Shown one piece after another: positions 1 through 8,584 of a stretch of 64,000 nt of DNA (its first letter is position 1; every line of letters starts with the position of its first letter). Position numbers and translations under genes: made by a program. Source of the stretch: an uncultured Erythrobacter sp. (GTDB taxonomy: Bacteria > Pseudomonadota > Alphaproteobacteria > Sphingomonadales > Sphingomonadaceae); assembly GCA_947494705.1 (NCBI GenBank), contig CANLVN010000002.1, positions 916,508 to 980,507 of the forward strand. The letters are read 5' to 3'. The notes beneath the pieces are model-generated. The model made no database searches. It was not told where the DNA came from and saw only the letters and a list, made by a program, of their open reading frames with translations.

Positions 1-428
1 AGGATATTGGCTGCGGCGTTGTCGGAGTATTTCTGCGTGAATTCGGCCAGTTCGCGCAAAGTCGCGCCTTCCTTCAGCCGCCTTGTGGTGAAGGGAGAGA
101 CGGCCATCAGGTCGTCCTTCGTCCACGTCACCCGCCGGTCGGCGTCGATTTTGCCGCTCGCATCGCGCGCCAGCACCATCGCGGCCAGCGACATCTTGAA
201 AGAGGAACAATGGCCAAAGCGCATGTCGCGATTGTGGCCGATTGCCATGCCGCTGCCGGTATCGAACAGCTCCGCGCCCAGTGTTCCGCCTGCCTGCACC
301 TCGATCAGGCGCAAGCTCGCGGCGAGACGGCCCGGCATGGTCCGGTCGATCGGCACGCAGGCGGCCGTTGCCATGGCCAGCGCACCGCCGACGAAGCTGC
401 GCCTATCCACGCTTCCTCGCCTGCTCAT
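1..428 (-). CDS. Class A beta-lactamase-like serine hydrolase, N-terminal part
   Basis: The gene runs off the left edge; about 142 codons are visible. The N-terminus carries a twin-arginine-like motif (DRRSFVGGA) followed by a hydrophobic stretch ending near a cysteine, so export, possibly as a lipoprotein, is likely. The serine motif SSFK matches the class A catalytic S-x-x-K and is followed by SDN in YSDNAAANIL, the second class A motif. The omega-loop and KTG motifs lie outside the window, so real beta-lactam hydrolysis cannot be judged. The ATG at 428 overlaps the end of pheA by 26 bases; an in-frame GTG at 410 would reduce the overlap and keep the Tat motif, so the start is uncertain. 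Confidence 0.8.
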   Translation of the reverse strand, partial: MSRRGSVDRRSFVGGALAMATAACVPIDRTMPGRLAASLRLIEVQAGGTLGAELFDTGSGMAIGHNRDMRFGHCSSFKMSLAAMVLARDASGKIDADRRVTWTKDDLMAVSPFTTRRLKEGATLRELAEFTQKYSDNAAANI

Positions 429-1308
429 AGGTGCCCAGAATACGCAATTCCTTGGAATGGAAGGCGCATTCCTCGAGCGCGCGGTCGACCGCCGGATCGC
501 CCGGCACGCCGATGATGTCGGCATAGAACTGCGTCGCGGAAAAGCTCGTGCCCAACTGGTAGCTTTCCAGCTTGGTCATGTTGACGCCGTTCGTCGCGAA
601 CCCGCCGAGCACCTTATAAAGCGCGGCGGGGATATTCTTCACCTCGAACACGAAAGTCGTCATCAACGGTTTGTCGCCACCCGTCTCATGCAAGACCGGT
701 TCGCGCGACAGGATAACGAAGCGGGTCATGTTGTCCGCCGCATCCTCGACATGTGTCTCGATGATCTCGAGACCATAAAGCTCCGCCGATATGGCTGGAG
801 AAATCGCGCCGATGGCCGGATCGCCAAGCTCGGCGACATGCGCCGCCGCACCGGCGGTGTCGATATAGCTGAGCGGCACGATCCCACGCTCGCGCAGGAA
901 CCGGCGTGACTGTCCGAGCGCCTGCGGGTGGCTATAGGCGGCGGTAATGGCGACGTCCCCGATATTGGATGCCGGGGCCATCAGCGCATGATGGATAGGC
1001 ATGAAATATTCGCCGACGATCGACAGGCCGCTTTCGGGCAGCAGGAAATGGATATCGGCCACGCGGCCGTGCTGCGAATTTTCGATCGGGATGATCGCGT
1101 GTCCTGCGCGACCGTCGGTCACCGCGTCGAGCGCATCCTCGAATCCGAAACACGGCAGCGGCGCCATTTCAGGCCTCGCCTCCATCGCGGCGCGGTGCGA
1201 ATTTGCTCCGGGCGAACCCTGGAAAGCGATTGCGCGGGCGGGATCGGTCTCGGCCTTGGCTCGAAGGCGCTCGACGATAGGCATCGCAAGATCGGGAAAA
1301 CTCGACAT
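403..1308 (-). CDS. pheA: Prephenate dehydratase
   Basis: Converts prephenate to phenylpyruvate in phenylalanine biosynthesis, in the cytoplasm. The 301-residue protein has the usual monofunctional layout: catalytic domain at about 25-200 with the substrate-specificity TRF motif at 195-197, then a regulatory ACT domain at about 213-290 (IPAALYKVLGGF, with ESYQ where many homologues have ESRP). No chorismate mutase domain is attached. The ACT domain implies feedback control by phenylalanine, as known for the family. The start at 1308 gives a short leader before the conserved IAFQGSPGANS segment. The beta-lactamase gene follows on the same strand with a small overlap. Confidence 0.95.
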   Translation of the reverse strand: MSSFPDLAMPIVERLRAKAETDPARAIAFQGSPGANSHRAAMEARPEMAPLPCFGFEDALDAVTDGRAGHAIIPIENSQHGRVADIHFLLPESGLSIVGEYFMPIHHALMAPASNIGDVAITAAYSHPQALGQSRRFLRERGIVPLSYIDTAGAAAHVAELGDPAIGAISPAISAELYGLEIIETHVEDAADNMTRFVILSREPVLHETGGDKPLMTTFVFEVKNIPAALYKVLGGFATNGVNMTKLESYQLGTSFSATQFYADIIGVPGDPAVDRALEECAFHSKELRILGTYEQARKRG

Positions 1309-1439
1309 CTTGACAGCCTGCTAGAACCGGGGCGGCGGGGAGGCAAGCGGCGTAGGCAAACCGGGTTGCAATTCATGCACCAATTGTCGATGGGTTTCGC
1401 CTTGCCTAGGCCCGAGGGGGTCATTATGGGAACCCCGCG

Positions 1440-2141
1440 ATGACACAAGACAACTCTTCTGACGCGACGCCTTCCACCGAATCGGGTTCGGGCGATCTGT
1501 TCAACACCGCCGCCGGGTGGGTGCTGTTTGCTGCGGGTCTGGGCCTTGGCCTGTCGATCCTGAGCGGCAAGTATTTCCACGCCAACGATCCTGAGCGGCC
1601 CGAGCAGCTCGGTTACGTGATCGAAGGTGTCGAGGAAGAAGGCGGCGGGGCCGCCGAAATCAGCATCGAGGAAGCGCTTGCTTCGGTCACACCGGCCGAT
1701 GGCGAACGCGTCTTTGCCAAGTGCCAGGCCTGCCACTCGATTGAGCAGGGCGGCGCGAACGGCATCGGTCCGAACCTCTACGGTACGATGGGCGCGAACA
1801 AGGCGAGCCATGCAGGCTTCGCTTACTCCAGCGCGCTGAGCAGCTTTGGTGGCCAGTGGGGCTGGGACGAGATGAACCAGTGGCTGGCAAATCCGCGTGG
1901 TTATATCGACGGTACGTCAATGGGCTTTGCGGGACTCTCCAGCATCGAGGATCGCGCGGCGGTTGCTCTGTATCTGAACGAGATGGGCGGCAATCTGACA
2001 GTGCCCGAATTCACGCCGGCCGAGGAAACCGAAGCTGAGGAAGCAGAGGCCGAAGCGGACATGGAAGCCGAGGTCGAGGCCGAGCAGAACGCGGCGGAAA
2101 GCACTTCGGAGTCGACCGAAGCAGCCGCATCTGGCGAATAA
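1440..2141 (+). CDS. Membrane-anchored cytochrome c (CycM/c552 type)
   Basis: A 233-residue class I cytochrome c. One membrane segment at about 25-42 anchors the N-terminus; the haem site CQACH is at 95-99 and Met161 (TSM) is the likely distal ligand. The length and architecture match the membrane-bound c552/CycM proteins that carry electrons between the bc1 complex and terminal oxidases. The last 45 residues or so form an unusual tail of almost only Glu, Ala, Ser and Thr, probably disordered and strongly acidic. The gene diverges from pheA and stands alone. Confidence 0.9.
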   Translation: MTQDNSSDATPSTESGSGDLFNTAAGWVLFAAGLGLGLSILSGKYFHANDPERPEQLGYVIEGVEEEGGGAAEISIEEALASVTPADGERVFAKCQACHSIEQGGANGIGPNLYGTMGANKASHAGFAYSSALSSFGGQWGWDEMNQWLANPRGYIDGTSMGFAGLSSIEDRAAVALYLNEMGGNLTVPEFTPAEETEAEEAEAEADMEAEVEAEQNAAESTSESTEAAASGE

Positions 2142-2186
2142 ACGCTGACGGGGCGCGAGAGGCGCCCCTTCATTGGCGATGGTCGG

Positions 2187-2855
2187 CTAGTCCGGTCGCC
2201 CCTTGAACCCCTGAGCCACGACATACCATTCCGATGAGCCCTTGCGGCTTGCGGGTGGCTTGGCGTGCTTCACGGTCTTGAAGTGTTGCTTGAGCAGCTT
2301 GAGCAGGTCGGCGTCGGTGCCTCCGGCCAGCACCTTTGCAACGAAGGCTCCGCCTTCCTCCAACGTTTCCACTGCGAACCACGCGCCCGCTTCGACCAGT
2401 CCCATCGTTCGAAGGTGGTCGGTCTGCTTGTGGCCCACCGTATTCGCCGCCATGTCGGACAGGACGAGGTCGGGCGGCCCGCCCAGCGCGTCCTCCAGCG
2501 CGGCAGGCGCGTCGTCATCCATGAAATCCATCTGGAAGATCGTGACCCCGTCGATCGGTTCGACTTCGAGCAGGTCGATGCCGACCACTTCTGCCTTCGG
2601 AGCCTTGGCCCGCACGACCTGGCTCCACCCGCCCGGCGCGATGCCGAGATCGACGACGCGTTTCGCGCCTCGGATCAGACCGAATTTCTCGTCCAGCTCG
2701 ATCAGCTTGTAGGCCGCGCGGCTGCGATAGCCATCGGCCTTGGCCTGCTTGACGTAAGGGTCGTTCAACTGCCGCTGGAGCCAGCGGGTCGAGCTTTCGG
2801 ATCGTTTCTTCGCTGTCCTGACGCGCTTGTCGGGATCGCGGCCTGAGCGAGCCAC
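2187..2855 (-). CDS. rlmE: 23S rRNA 2'-O-methyltransferase RlmE (FtsJ/RrmJ)
   Basis: SAM-dependent methyltransferase that modifies U2552 of 23S rRNA during assembly of the large subunit. The 222-residue protein has a basic N-terminal tail, the first catalytic lysine in AAYK near residue 50, and SAM motif I (VVDLGIAPGGWSQ) at about 67-79. The conserved SDMAANTVG segment carries the catalytic Asp. It starts three bases after the ppx stop codon and is almost certainly cotranscribed with it, an arrangement common in Sphingomonadales. Confidence 0.95.
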   Translation of the reverse strand: MARSGRDPDKRVRTAKKRSESSTRWLQRQLNDPYVKQAKADGYRSRAAYKLIELDEKFGLIRGAKRVVDLGIAPGGWSQVVRAKAPKAEVVGIDLLEVEPIDGVTIFQMDFMDDDAPAALEDALGGPPDLVLSDMAANTVGHKQTDHLRTMGLVEAGAWFAVETLEEGGAFVAKVLAGGTDADLLKLLKQHFKTVKHAKPPASRKGSSEWYVVAQGFKGRPD

Positions 2856-2858
2856 GGC

Positions 2859-4118
2859 TCAGGCCCCCCGCGCGCGCAGTTCGTGCAGCGCCTGGAGGCT
2901 GCGTTCGGACTGTCGTTCGGAGGCCATGAGGCTGCGCAGTATACCTTCGCGAATGCCGCGATCGGCAACGCCCAGCCGCTGTGCAGGCCAAAGATCGAGG
3001 ATCGATTCAAGTATCGCGCATCCCGCAACGACGAGGTCGGCGCGATCCTGTCCGATACAGGGCAATTTGCTGCGTTCGGCCGGCGACATGCCCGAAAGCC
3101 GCGTGCTGATGGTGCGCATCGCCTCCGACGGCACGATCAGCCCATCGACCGCCTTGCGATCGTAGTGTGGCAATTCCAGATGCAGGCTTGCGAGCGTTGT
3201 CACCGTTCCGCTTGTCCCCAGCAGACGAATGTCGTCGCTCGCCGCCGCCTTGGAAACGCGCTCGGCAAAGGGCGCGAAGCTCTCCGTCACCAATCGCCGC
3301 ATTTCGCGATAGCGCGCCAACCGTCCTTCCGGTCCGGGCCGGAATACCGCATCGGGTCGCCGTACCGTATCGGTCAGCGAGACCACGCCCCACGGCACGC
3401 TCTGCCAGTCGATGATGCGCGGAATTTTCTCGCCCGCCTCGACCAGCACCAGTTCGGTCGAACCGCCGCCAATATCGAAGATCACCGCGGGGCCATCGCC
3501 TTCCTCGAGGAGGATGTGGCAGCCAAGCACCGCGAGCCGCGCCTCTTCCTCGGCGCTGATGATGTCGAGCACTATGCCGGTTTCACGCCGCACCCGCTCG
3601 ATGAATGCCTCGCCATTGACTGCCCGGCGGCAGGCCTCTGTCGCGACCGAGCGCGCCAGGCGAACCTTGCGGCGGCGCAATTTCTCGGCACAGATCGCAA
3701 GTGCCCCGACCGCCCGGTCCATTGCTTCGTCAGAGAGTCGTCCGGTCGTGGCCAGATCCTCGCCCAGCTTTACCACCCGGCTGAACGCGTCGATCACCGT
3801 AAAGTCGCGGCCCGAGGGGCGCGCGATCAACAAACGGCAATTGTTGGTGCCAAGGTCGAGAGCGGCATAGGCCTCGTTACCTTTCGGGCCATGACGGGGA
3901 GCGGACTGATGAGCCGGTTTGCTCGCGCCATCGCAGTGAGTGTCGCGTCGGGCAGGCTGCGAAACACGCGCCTCGCCATTTTTCGTCTGACGACTCTTGG
4001 GTCTGCCTCTCACTTGCTGACTGGGGCGCTTGTAGCGAAAATCGGCTACCTTGCCGGACCTGTCGCCCCGTTTCCTGTCAGCATTCCTGTTCTCGTCCGG
4101 CGGAAGCGGATCCGCCAT
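2859..4118 (-). CDS. ppx: Ppx/GppA family exopolyphosphatase
   Basis: Member of the actin-fold Ppx/GppA phosphatases that hydrolyse polyphosphate and/or pppGpp. The phosphate-binding motif ALDLGTNNCRLLI lies after a basic, Arg/Lys-rich N-terminal extension of about 85 residues; a second motif, FDIGGGSTEL, follows. The start chosen is the ATG at 4118 (MADPLPPDENRN), giving 419 residues; an upstream in-frame ATG at 4232 would add a 38-residue segment without family features. The basic extension could bind nucleic acid or polyphosphate, but that is a guess. First gene of a two-gene unit with rlmE. Confidence 0.9.
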   Translation of the reverse strand: MADPLPPDENRNADRKRGDRSGKVADFRYKRPSQQVRGRPKSRQTKNGEARVSQPARRDTHCDGASKPAHQSAPRHGPKGNEAYAALDLGTNNCRLLIARPSGRDFTVIDAFSRVVKLGEDLATTGRLSDEAMDRAVGALAICAEKLRRRKVRLARSVATEACRRAVNGEAFIERVRRETGIVLDIISAEEEARLAVLGCHILLEEGDGPAVIFDIGGGSTELVLVEAGEKIPRIIDWQSVPWGVVSLTDTVRRPDAVFRPGPEGRLARYREMRRLVTESFAPFAERVSKAAASDDIRLLGTSGTVTTLASLHLELPHYDRKAVDGLIVPSEAMRTISTRLSGMSPAERSKLPCIGQDRADLVVAGCAILESILDLWPAQRLGVADRGIREGILRSLMASERQSERSLQALHELRARGA

Positions 4119-4300
4119 AATTACATCTTTCCAAATCACTGAAGCCAAATCGGCATCAGCACCTGAAGACGAGGCTAACCCAAGCCGGTGATGCGTGCAA
4201 GCAAGCTCGGTATTGACCGCAGCGACGAGCAAAACTAGGAGGCGCGTCTCGCGAGGGCGTGGGGCCGATTCTGATCGCCCGCTTTACCGCCCCGCCGTGA

Positions 4301-4374
4301 TGCCCCGTCGTCTAATGGTAAGACTACGGACTCTGACTCCGTCAATTGAGGTTCGAATCCTCACGGGGCATCCA
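4301..4374 (+). tRNA. tRNA-Gln (anticodon CTG)
   Basis: A full cloverleaf folds: seven-base acceptor stem TGCCCCG/CGGGGCA, anticodon loop CTCTGAC with anticodon CTG, T-arm GAGGTTCGAATCCTC, and encoded CCA at 4372-4374. It reads codon CAG. Confidence 0.97.
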
Positions 4375-4379
4375 TTTCC

Positions 4380-5126
4380 TCACACAATCATCGGTTTGGC
4401 GAGCATCCATAGGCCCATGCCGATCATGAACAGGTTCTCGGTCAGCGAGACGAAGCCGAGGGGCACGTCGCTGTCGCCGCCGACGCAGGCGCATTTGAGT
4501 TCGCGTTTGTCGATATAAACCGCCTTGAACACGCTTGCCGCGCCTATTGTGCCTATGAACAATGCCACCGGAATGGAGATAAAGTCGAGTACATGGGCGG
4601 TCATCAGCACGCCCGCCAGTCCCTCGGCATAGGGGTAGATGTAGCCGTAGGGGACCCATCTGCGGGCCAGCAGGTCGTAATTGAGAAACATGGTCGAAAA
4701 GCTCTCGACATCGCGCAGCTTGAGATAGGCAAGGCCGCACATCGAGAAGCTGACGAACCATTCCGCGGTGAGAATCGACAACCACTCGCCGGTCGCCACC
4801 CATCCTGCGCCGATAGCCATCAGGGCCATCATTGCGAACAGCACCATGACAGGGCGGTATGTCGTCCCCTGTTTGTCGACCGGGTTTCCGAAATGGGCGG
4901 CCAGTTCGCTGTAGCCGCCGATCCGCTCACCACCGATCCACACCTGCGGCGTGGTCTTGACGCCGTGCTTTTCCTTGAACGCGTCGGTTTCCTCGCGGGT
5001 GGTAAGGTGATGGTCTTCGATCTGGTAGCCGTTGCGCTCCAGCAGCCAGAGTGCCTTCTGGCCATAGGGGCACAGGTGATCGGGCATCACCATGCGATAA
5101 AGGGTGGCTGTCTTGGGTTGTTTCAT
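4380..5126 (-). CDS. Glutaredoxin domain fused to a MauE/DoxX-like membrane domain
   Basis: A 248-residue protein with an N-terminal glutaredoxin fold (active-site motif CPYG, first Cys at 19; cis-Pro in TTPQVWI) followed by four or five hydrophobic helices. The membrane part contains a conserved CAC-x-G-x-S-x-VPLG-x-x-SLTEN segment. Glutaredoxin plus MauE-like membrane proteins are a recognised but biochemically unassigned family; disulfide exchange at the cytoplasmic face of the membrane is the plausible role. It ends six bases from tRNA-Gln, in convergent orientation. Confidence 0.8.
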   Translation of the reverse strand: MKQPKTATLYRMVMPDHLCPYGQKALWLLERNGYQIEDHHLTTREETDAFKEKHGVKTTPQVWIGGERIGGYSELAAHFGNPVDKQGTTYRPVMVLFAMMALMAIGAGWVATGEWLSILTAEWFVSFSMCGLAYLKLRDVESFSTMFLNYDLLARRWVPYGYIYPYAEGLAGVLMTAHVLDFISIPVALFIGTIGAASVFKAVYIDKRELKCACVGGDSDVPLGFVSLTENLFMIGMGLWMLAKPMIV

Positions 5127-5221
5127 ACTGAATTAAGCGACCTGCACGGAGATGGTTCCATGCGCGGATATGGGCACAAGCTGTCTTGCCCACGCCGAAC
5201 GGCGCGCCTAACGCGATCGCC

Positions 5222-6094
5222 ATGACAGACAAAGACCTCACCGATCATAAATTCTATCACGCGAACGAAGAAAGCCAATTCGCCGAATCCGCGCCGGAGA
5301 AGACTCCGCAAACCGAGCACCCGGCCTACAAGCTGGCGTTCCGCGATACCGATTTCCTTCTGCGTGACGAATTGCGCCCGGTGCGCTTCCAGCTGGAGCT
5401 GCTCAAGCCCGAGATGTTGCTGGACGAAGCGCGGGTCGGATCGACCATGGTGATGTACGGATCTGCGCGCATCCCCTCGCCCGAACAGGCGCAGGCAACG
5501 ATCGACGCGGCGAAGGATGGCAGCGAGTGGGACCAGAAGGTCGCGGCGAACCTCGCGAAGAAGGCGAAATATTACGACGAGGCGCACAAGCTCGCAAAGA
5601 TGGTCTCCGACAAGGCGATCATCGAGGATGGCAAGCGGCAGTTCGTGGTGTGCTCGGGCGGTGGCCCGTCGATCATGGAAGCCGCCAATCGCGGCGCGAG
5701 CGATGCAGGCAGCGAAAGCATTGGTCTCAACATAATCCTGCCTCATGAGCAGGCGCCCAATTCGTATGTGACGCCCTACCTGTCGCTGAACTTCCACTAT
5801 TTCGCGCTGCGCAAGATGCACTTCCTGCTACGCGCGCGGGCGGTCGCCGTGTTCCCGGGCGGGTTCGGCACGTTCGACGAGTTCTTCGAGCTGCTGACGC
5901 TGGTCCAGACAGGCAAGATGAAGCCGCTGCCGATCCTGCTGTTCGGCAAGGAATTCTGGACGCGCGTCGTCGATTTCGAGGCGATTGCCGAGGAAGGGAC
6001 GATTTCGAAGAAGGACCTCGACCTGTTCAAGTGGTGCGAGACCGCCGAGGATGCATGGAAATGCATCGCCGACTTTTACGATCTCGAAGCCTAG
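5222..6094 (+). CDS. LOG-family (TIGR00730) nucleotide phosphoribohydrolase-like protein
   Basis: Rossmann-like LOG-family protein of 290 residues, with the diagnostic PGGFGTFDEFFE motif and upstream Gly-rich CSGGGPSIMEAANRGA. Family members cleave nucleoside 5'-monophosphates to free base and ribose phosphate (cytokinin activation in plants); the bacterial role is poorly defined. The ATG at 5222 is preferred over an ATG 36 bases upstream because it puts MTDKDL right at the start. Stop codons of this gene and thiD overlap in convergent orientation. Confidence 0.85.
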   Translation: MTDKDLTDHKFYHANEESQFAESAPEKTPQTEHPAYKLAFRDTDFLLRDELRPVRFQLELLKPEMLLDEARVGSTMVMYGSARIPSPEQAQATIDAAKDGSEWDQKVAANLAKKAKYYDEAHKLAKMVSDKAIIEDGKRQFVVCSGGGPSIMEAANRGASDAGSESIGLNIILPHEQAPNSYVTPYLSLNFHYFALRKMHFLLRARAVAVFPGGFGTFDEFFELLTLVQTGKMKPLPILLFGKEFWTRVVDFEAIAEEGTISKKDLDLFKWCETAEDAWKCIADFYDLEA

Positions 6095-6897
6095 TCCAGC
6101 TTCCTCACCGCATGATGGCCCAGCGGGCCGTTCCCCTCGCCGAATCCCGGCGCGGCCTCTATCGCGGCGCGCACGAAGTTGCGGCTTAGTCGCACGGCGT
6201 GTTCGAGCGGCTGACCGTGGCCCAGCAACGTCGCGATGGCAGACGATAGCGTGCAGCCGGTGCCGTGGGTATGCGGGGTGTCGATCCGGGCATGATCGAA
6301 CTGCACCGCGCGTTCGTTGGGCGCGGGCTCGTACAGGATGTCGATTATCCGACTGTCGCCGGTATGTCCGCCCTTGGCCAGCACCGCCGCGCCGGTCTTT
6401 TGAGAAAGCTCTTCCGCCGCCTCGGCCATCTGGGAGCTGTCGGTAAGGCTGCGTTCGAGCAGGTGCGCAAGCTCGGGCAGGTTGGGGGTGATGAGCGTCG
6501 CGGCCGGGAACAGCCGCTCGCGCAAGACCGAGATCGCCTCCGGATCGATCAGCGCCGCTCCGGTTGTTGCGATCATTACGGGGTCGAGAACGATGGGCGC
6601 TTGCACGCCCTCAAGCGCATCGGCCACCGCGTTGATGATTTCCGCATCGTGGAGCATCCCGATCTTTATCGCGTCGACACCGATATCGTCGAGGCAGCTG
6701 GAAATCTGCTGCGCCACCACGCTGCCCGACATTGGCGCGATGGCCTGCACGCCTACCGTGTTCTGCGCAGTGATCGTGGTGATCGCGGTCATGGCATAAC
6801 CGCCGAGCATCGAGATGGTCTTGATATCGGCCTGAATGCCAGCGCCTCCGGAGGAGTCGGAACCGGCGATTGAGAGGATGCGGGGAGGGGTGGTCAC
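6091..6897 (-). CDS. thiD: Hydroxymethylpyrimidine/phosphomethylpyrimidine kinase
   Basis: Phosphorylates HMP and HMP-P to HMP-PP for thiamine synthesis or salvage. Ribokinase-fold motifs are clear: ILSIAGSDSSGGAGIQADIK at the N-terminus, and HTHGTGCTLSSAIA, with the anion hole and catalytic base, at the C-terminus. The GTG at 6897 overlaps the DUF1272 stop codon as GTGA and gives a normal 268-residue protein. It is the last gene of the glmM-DUF1272-thiD unit. Confidence 0.93.
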   Translation of the reverse strand: MTTPPRILSIAGSDSSGGAGIQADIKTISMLGGYAMTAITTITAQNTVGVQAIAPMSGSVVAQQISSCLDDIGVDAIKIGMLHDAEIINAVADALEGVQAPIVLDPVMIATTGAALIDPEAISVLRERLFPAATLITPNLPELAHLLERSLTDSSQMAEAAEELSQKTGAAVLAKGGHTGDSRIIDILYEPAPNERAVQFDHARIDTPHTHGTGCTLSSAIATLLGHGQPLEHAVRLSRNFVRAAIEAAPGFGEGNGPLGHHAVRKLD

Positions 6898-7118
6898 GAT
6901 TTGAACCTGCGTTCGCGGCTGGGTGGATACTTTTCCTGCAACGCCGCCGTCCGTGTGGGGCGGTCCATCAATTCGCCGCCGCAATTAGGGCAAATGTCGT
7001 CCAGCGTCTCGGCGCATTCGGCGCAGAAGGAGCATTCGAAAGAGCAGATGAACGCGCCGGGTGCCTCGGCAGGCAGGTCGGTCCCGCAGCGTTCGCAATC
7101 GGGGCGCATTTCCAGCAT
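6894..7118 (-). CDS. DUF1272 small zinc-ribbon protein
   Basis: A 74-residue cysteine-rich protein: MRPDCERCGTDLP, then FECSFCAECAETL and ICPNCGGEL give four Cys pairs suited to bind zinc. This matches the DUF1272 family, whose function is unknown. Its ATG at 7118 overlaps the glmM stop (ATGA) and its stop overlaps the thiD GTG start (GTGA), so translation of the three genes is probably coupled. Confidence 0.85.
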   Translation of the reverse strand: MLEMRPDCERCGTDLPAEAPGAFICSFECSFCAECAETLDDICPNCGGELMDRPTRTAALQEKYPPSRERRFKS

Positions 7119-8455
7119 CAGGCGGCCGACCTGACAGCGTCGCACACCCTGTCGACCACGTTTTCGACTTGGCTCGCATCGTCCCCTTCGGCCATGACGC
7201 GGATCACCGGCTCGGTGCCTGACGGGCGGATGACGAGGCGTCCCCTGCCTTCAAGCTCGCTTTCGACCGCCGCGATCACCGCCTGGACTTCTCCATTTTC
7301 GAGCGGGGCGCCCCCCTCGTAGCGCACATTCTTGAGCAGTTGCGGGACCGGGTCGAACAGATGCAGGATCTCGCTCGCCGGTTTGCCGGAGCGAACCAGT
7401 GAGGTCAGCACCCGCATTGCGGCGACCGTCCCGTCCCCGGTTGTCGCGTGGTCAAGCAGGATCATGTGCCCCGACTGTTCGCCGCCGACATTGAACCCGC
7501 CTTCTTTCATCCGCTCAAGCACATAGCGGTCGCCGACCTTGGTGCGTTCGAGCGAGAGGCCGATGCCATCCAGGTAACGCTCCAGCCCGAGATTGGACAT
7601 CACCGTTGCAACCACGCCGCCGCCGGTCAGTGCGCCTTTCTCATGCATACGGGTCGCGATGAGCGCCATGATCTGGTCGCCATCGACCTTGCGCCCCTTT
7701 TCGTCGACCACGATCAGGCGGTCGGCATCGCCATCCAACGCTATGCCGATATCGGCGCTCTCGGCCACCACCTTCGCCTGCAGCGCCTCGATGGAGGTCG
7801 AACCGACGCCGTCATTGATATTGGTCCCGTTGGGGGTGACACCCAGCGTGACGACCTCCGCACCCAGCTCCCAGATCGCCGAAGGGGCTACCTGGTAGGC
7901 GGCACCGTGCGCGCAATCGACCACGACCTTGAGGTCGTCGAAGCGGATTTCGTCCGACACCGACTGCTTGACCGCGTGGATATACCGCCCGCGCGCATCC
8001 TCGATACGGCGTGCGCGGCCGATATTCTCGGCATCGGCGAGCGTCGGTTCGACGTCGAGCAGCGCCTCGATCTCGGCCTCGGCTTCGTCGGAGAGCTTGA
8101 AGCCATCGGGTCCGAACAGCTTGATGCCGTTATCGGGAAACAGGTTGTGGCTGGCCGAAATCATGACCCCTAGGTCGGCGCGCATTTCTCGGGTCAGAAG
8201 CGCAATGGCGGGCGTGGGAAGCGGGCCGGTCATGATCACGTCCATCCCCACGCTGGTGAACCCCGCGACCAGCGCGCTTTCCATCATGTAGCCCGAAAGC
8301 CGCGTATCCTTGCCGATCACGACGCGGTGCCGATGTCCTCCGCGCACGAAGTAATTGCCGGCGGCCTGCCCCACGCGCATCGCGGTTGCAGCCGTCATGA
8401 CGCCGGCATTCGTGCGCCCCCTGATCCCGTCCGTGCCGAAAAACTTGCGTGCCAT
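7118..8455 (-). CDS. glmM: Phosphoglucosamine mutase
   Basis: Interconverts glucosamine-6-phosphate and glucosamine-1-phosphate for UDP-GlcNAc, hence peptidoglycan and lipid A. The 445-residue protein has the catalytic phosphoserine at 102 in SASHN, the metal loop DGDADR, and the phosphate-binding [12 protein letters not shown] near the C-terminus. Length and motif spacing are typical. First gene of a three-gene unit. Confidence 0.96.
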   Translation of the reverse strand: MARKFFGTDGIRGRTNAGVMTAATAMRVGQAAGNYFVRGGHRHRVVIGKDTRLSGYMMESALVAGFTSVGMDVIMTGPLPTPAIALLTREMRADLGVMISASHNLFPDNGIKLFGPDGFKLSDEAEAEIEALLDVEPTLADAENIGRARRIEDARGRYIHAVKQSVSDEIRFDDLKVVVDCAHGAAYQVAPSAIWELGAEVVTLGVTPNGTNINDGVGSTSIEALQAKVVAESADIGIALDGDADRLIVVDEKGRKVDGDQIMALIATRMHEKGALTGGGVVATVMSNLGLERYLDGIGLSLERTKVGDRYVLERMKEGGFNVGGEQSGHMILLDHATTGDGTVAAMRVLTSLVRSGKPASEILHLFDPVPQLLKNVRYEGGAPLENGEVQAVIAAVESELEGRGRLVIRPSGTEPVIRVMAEGDDASQVENVVDRVCDAVRSAA

Positions 8456-8584
8456 ATCTGCCGTAACGCCCCGGTGTTGCCTTTGAAGTTGCCTGCGAGA
8501 GTTTGTCAGCGCGTTCTGGCGCGGTTATCGCGCGAATGGAAGGGCAGCCCCCGAAAATTAGGGCCACAATATGGGACCGGATTG

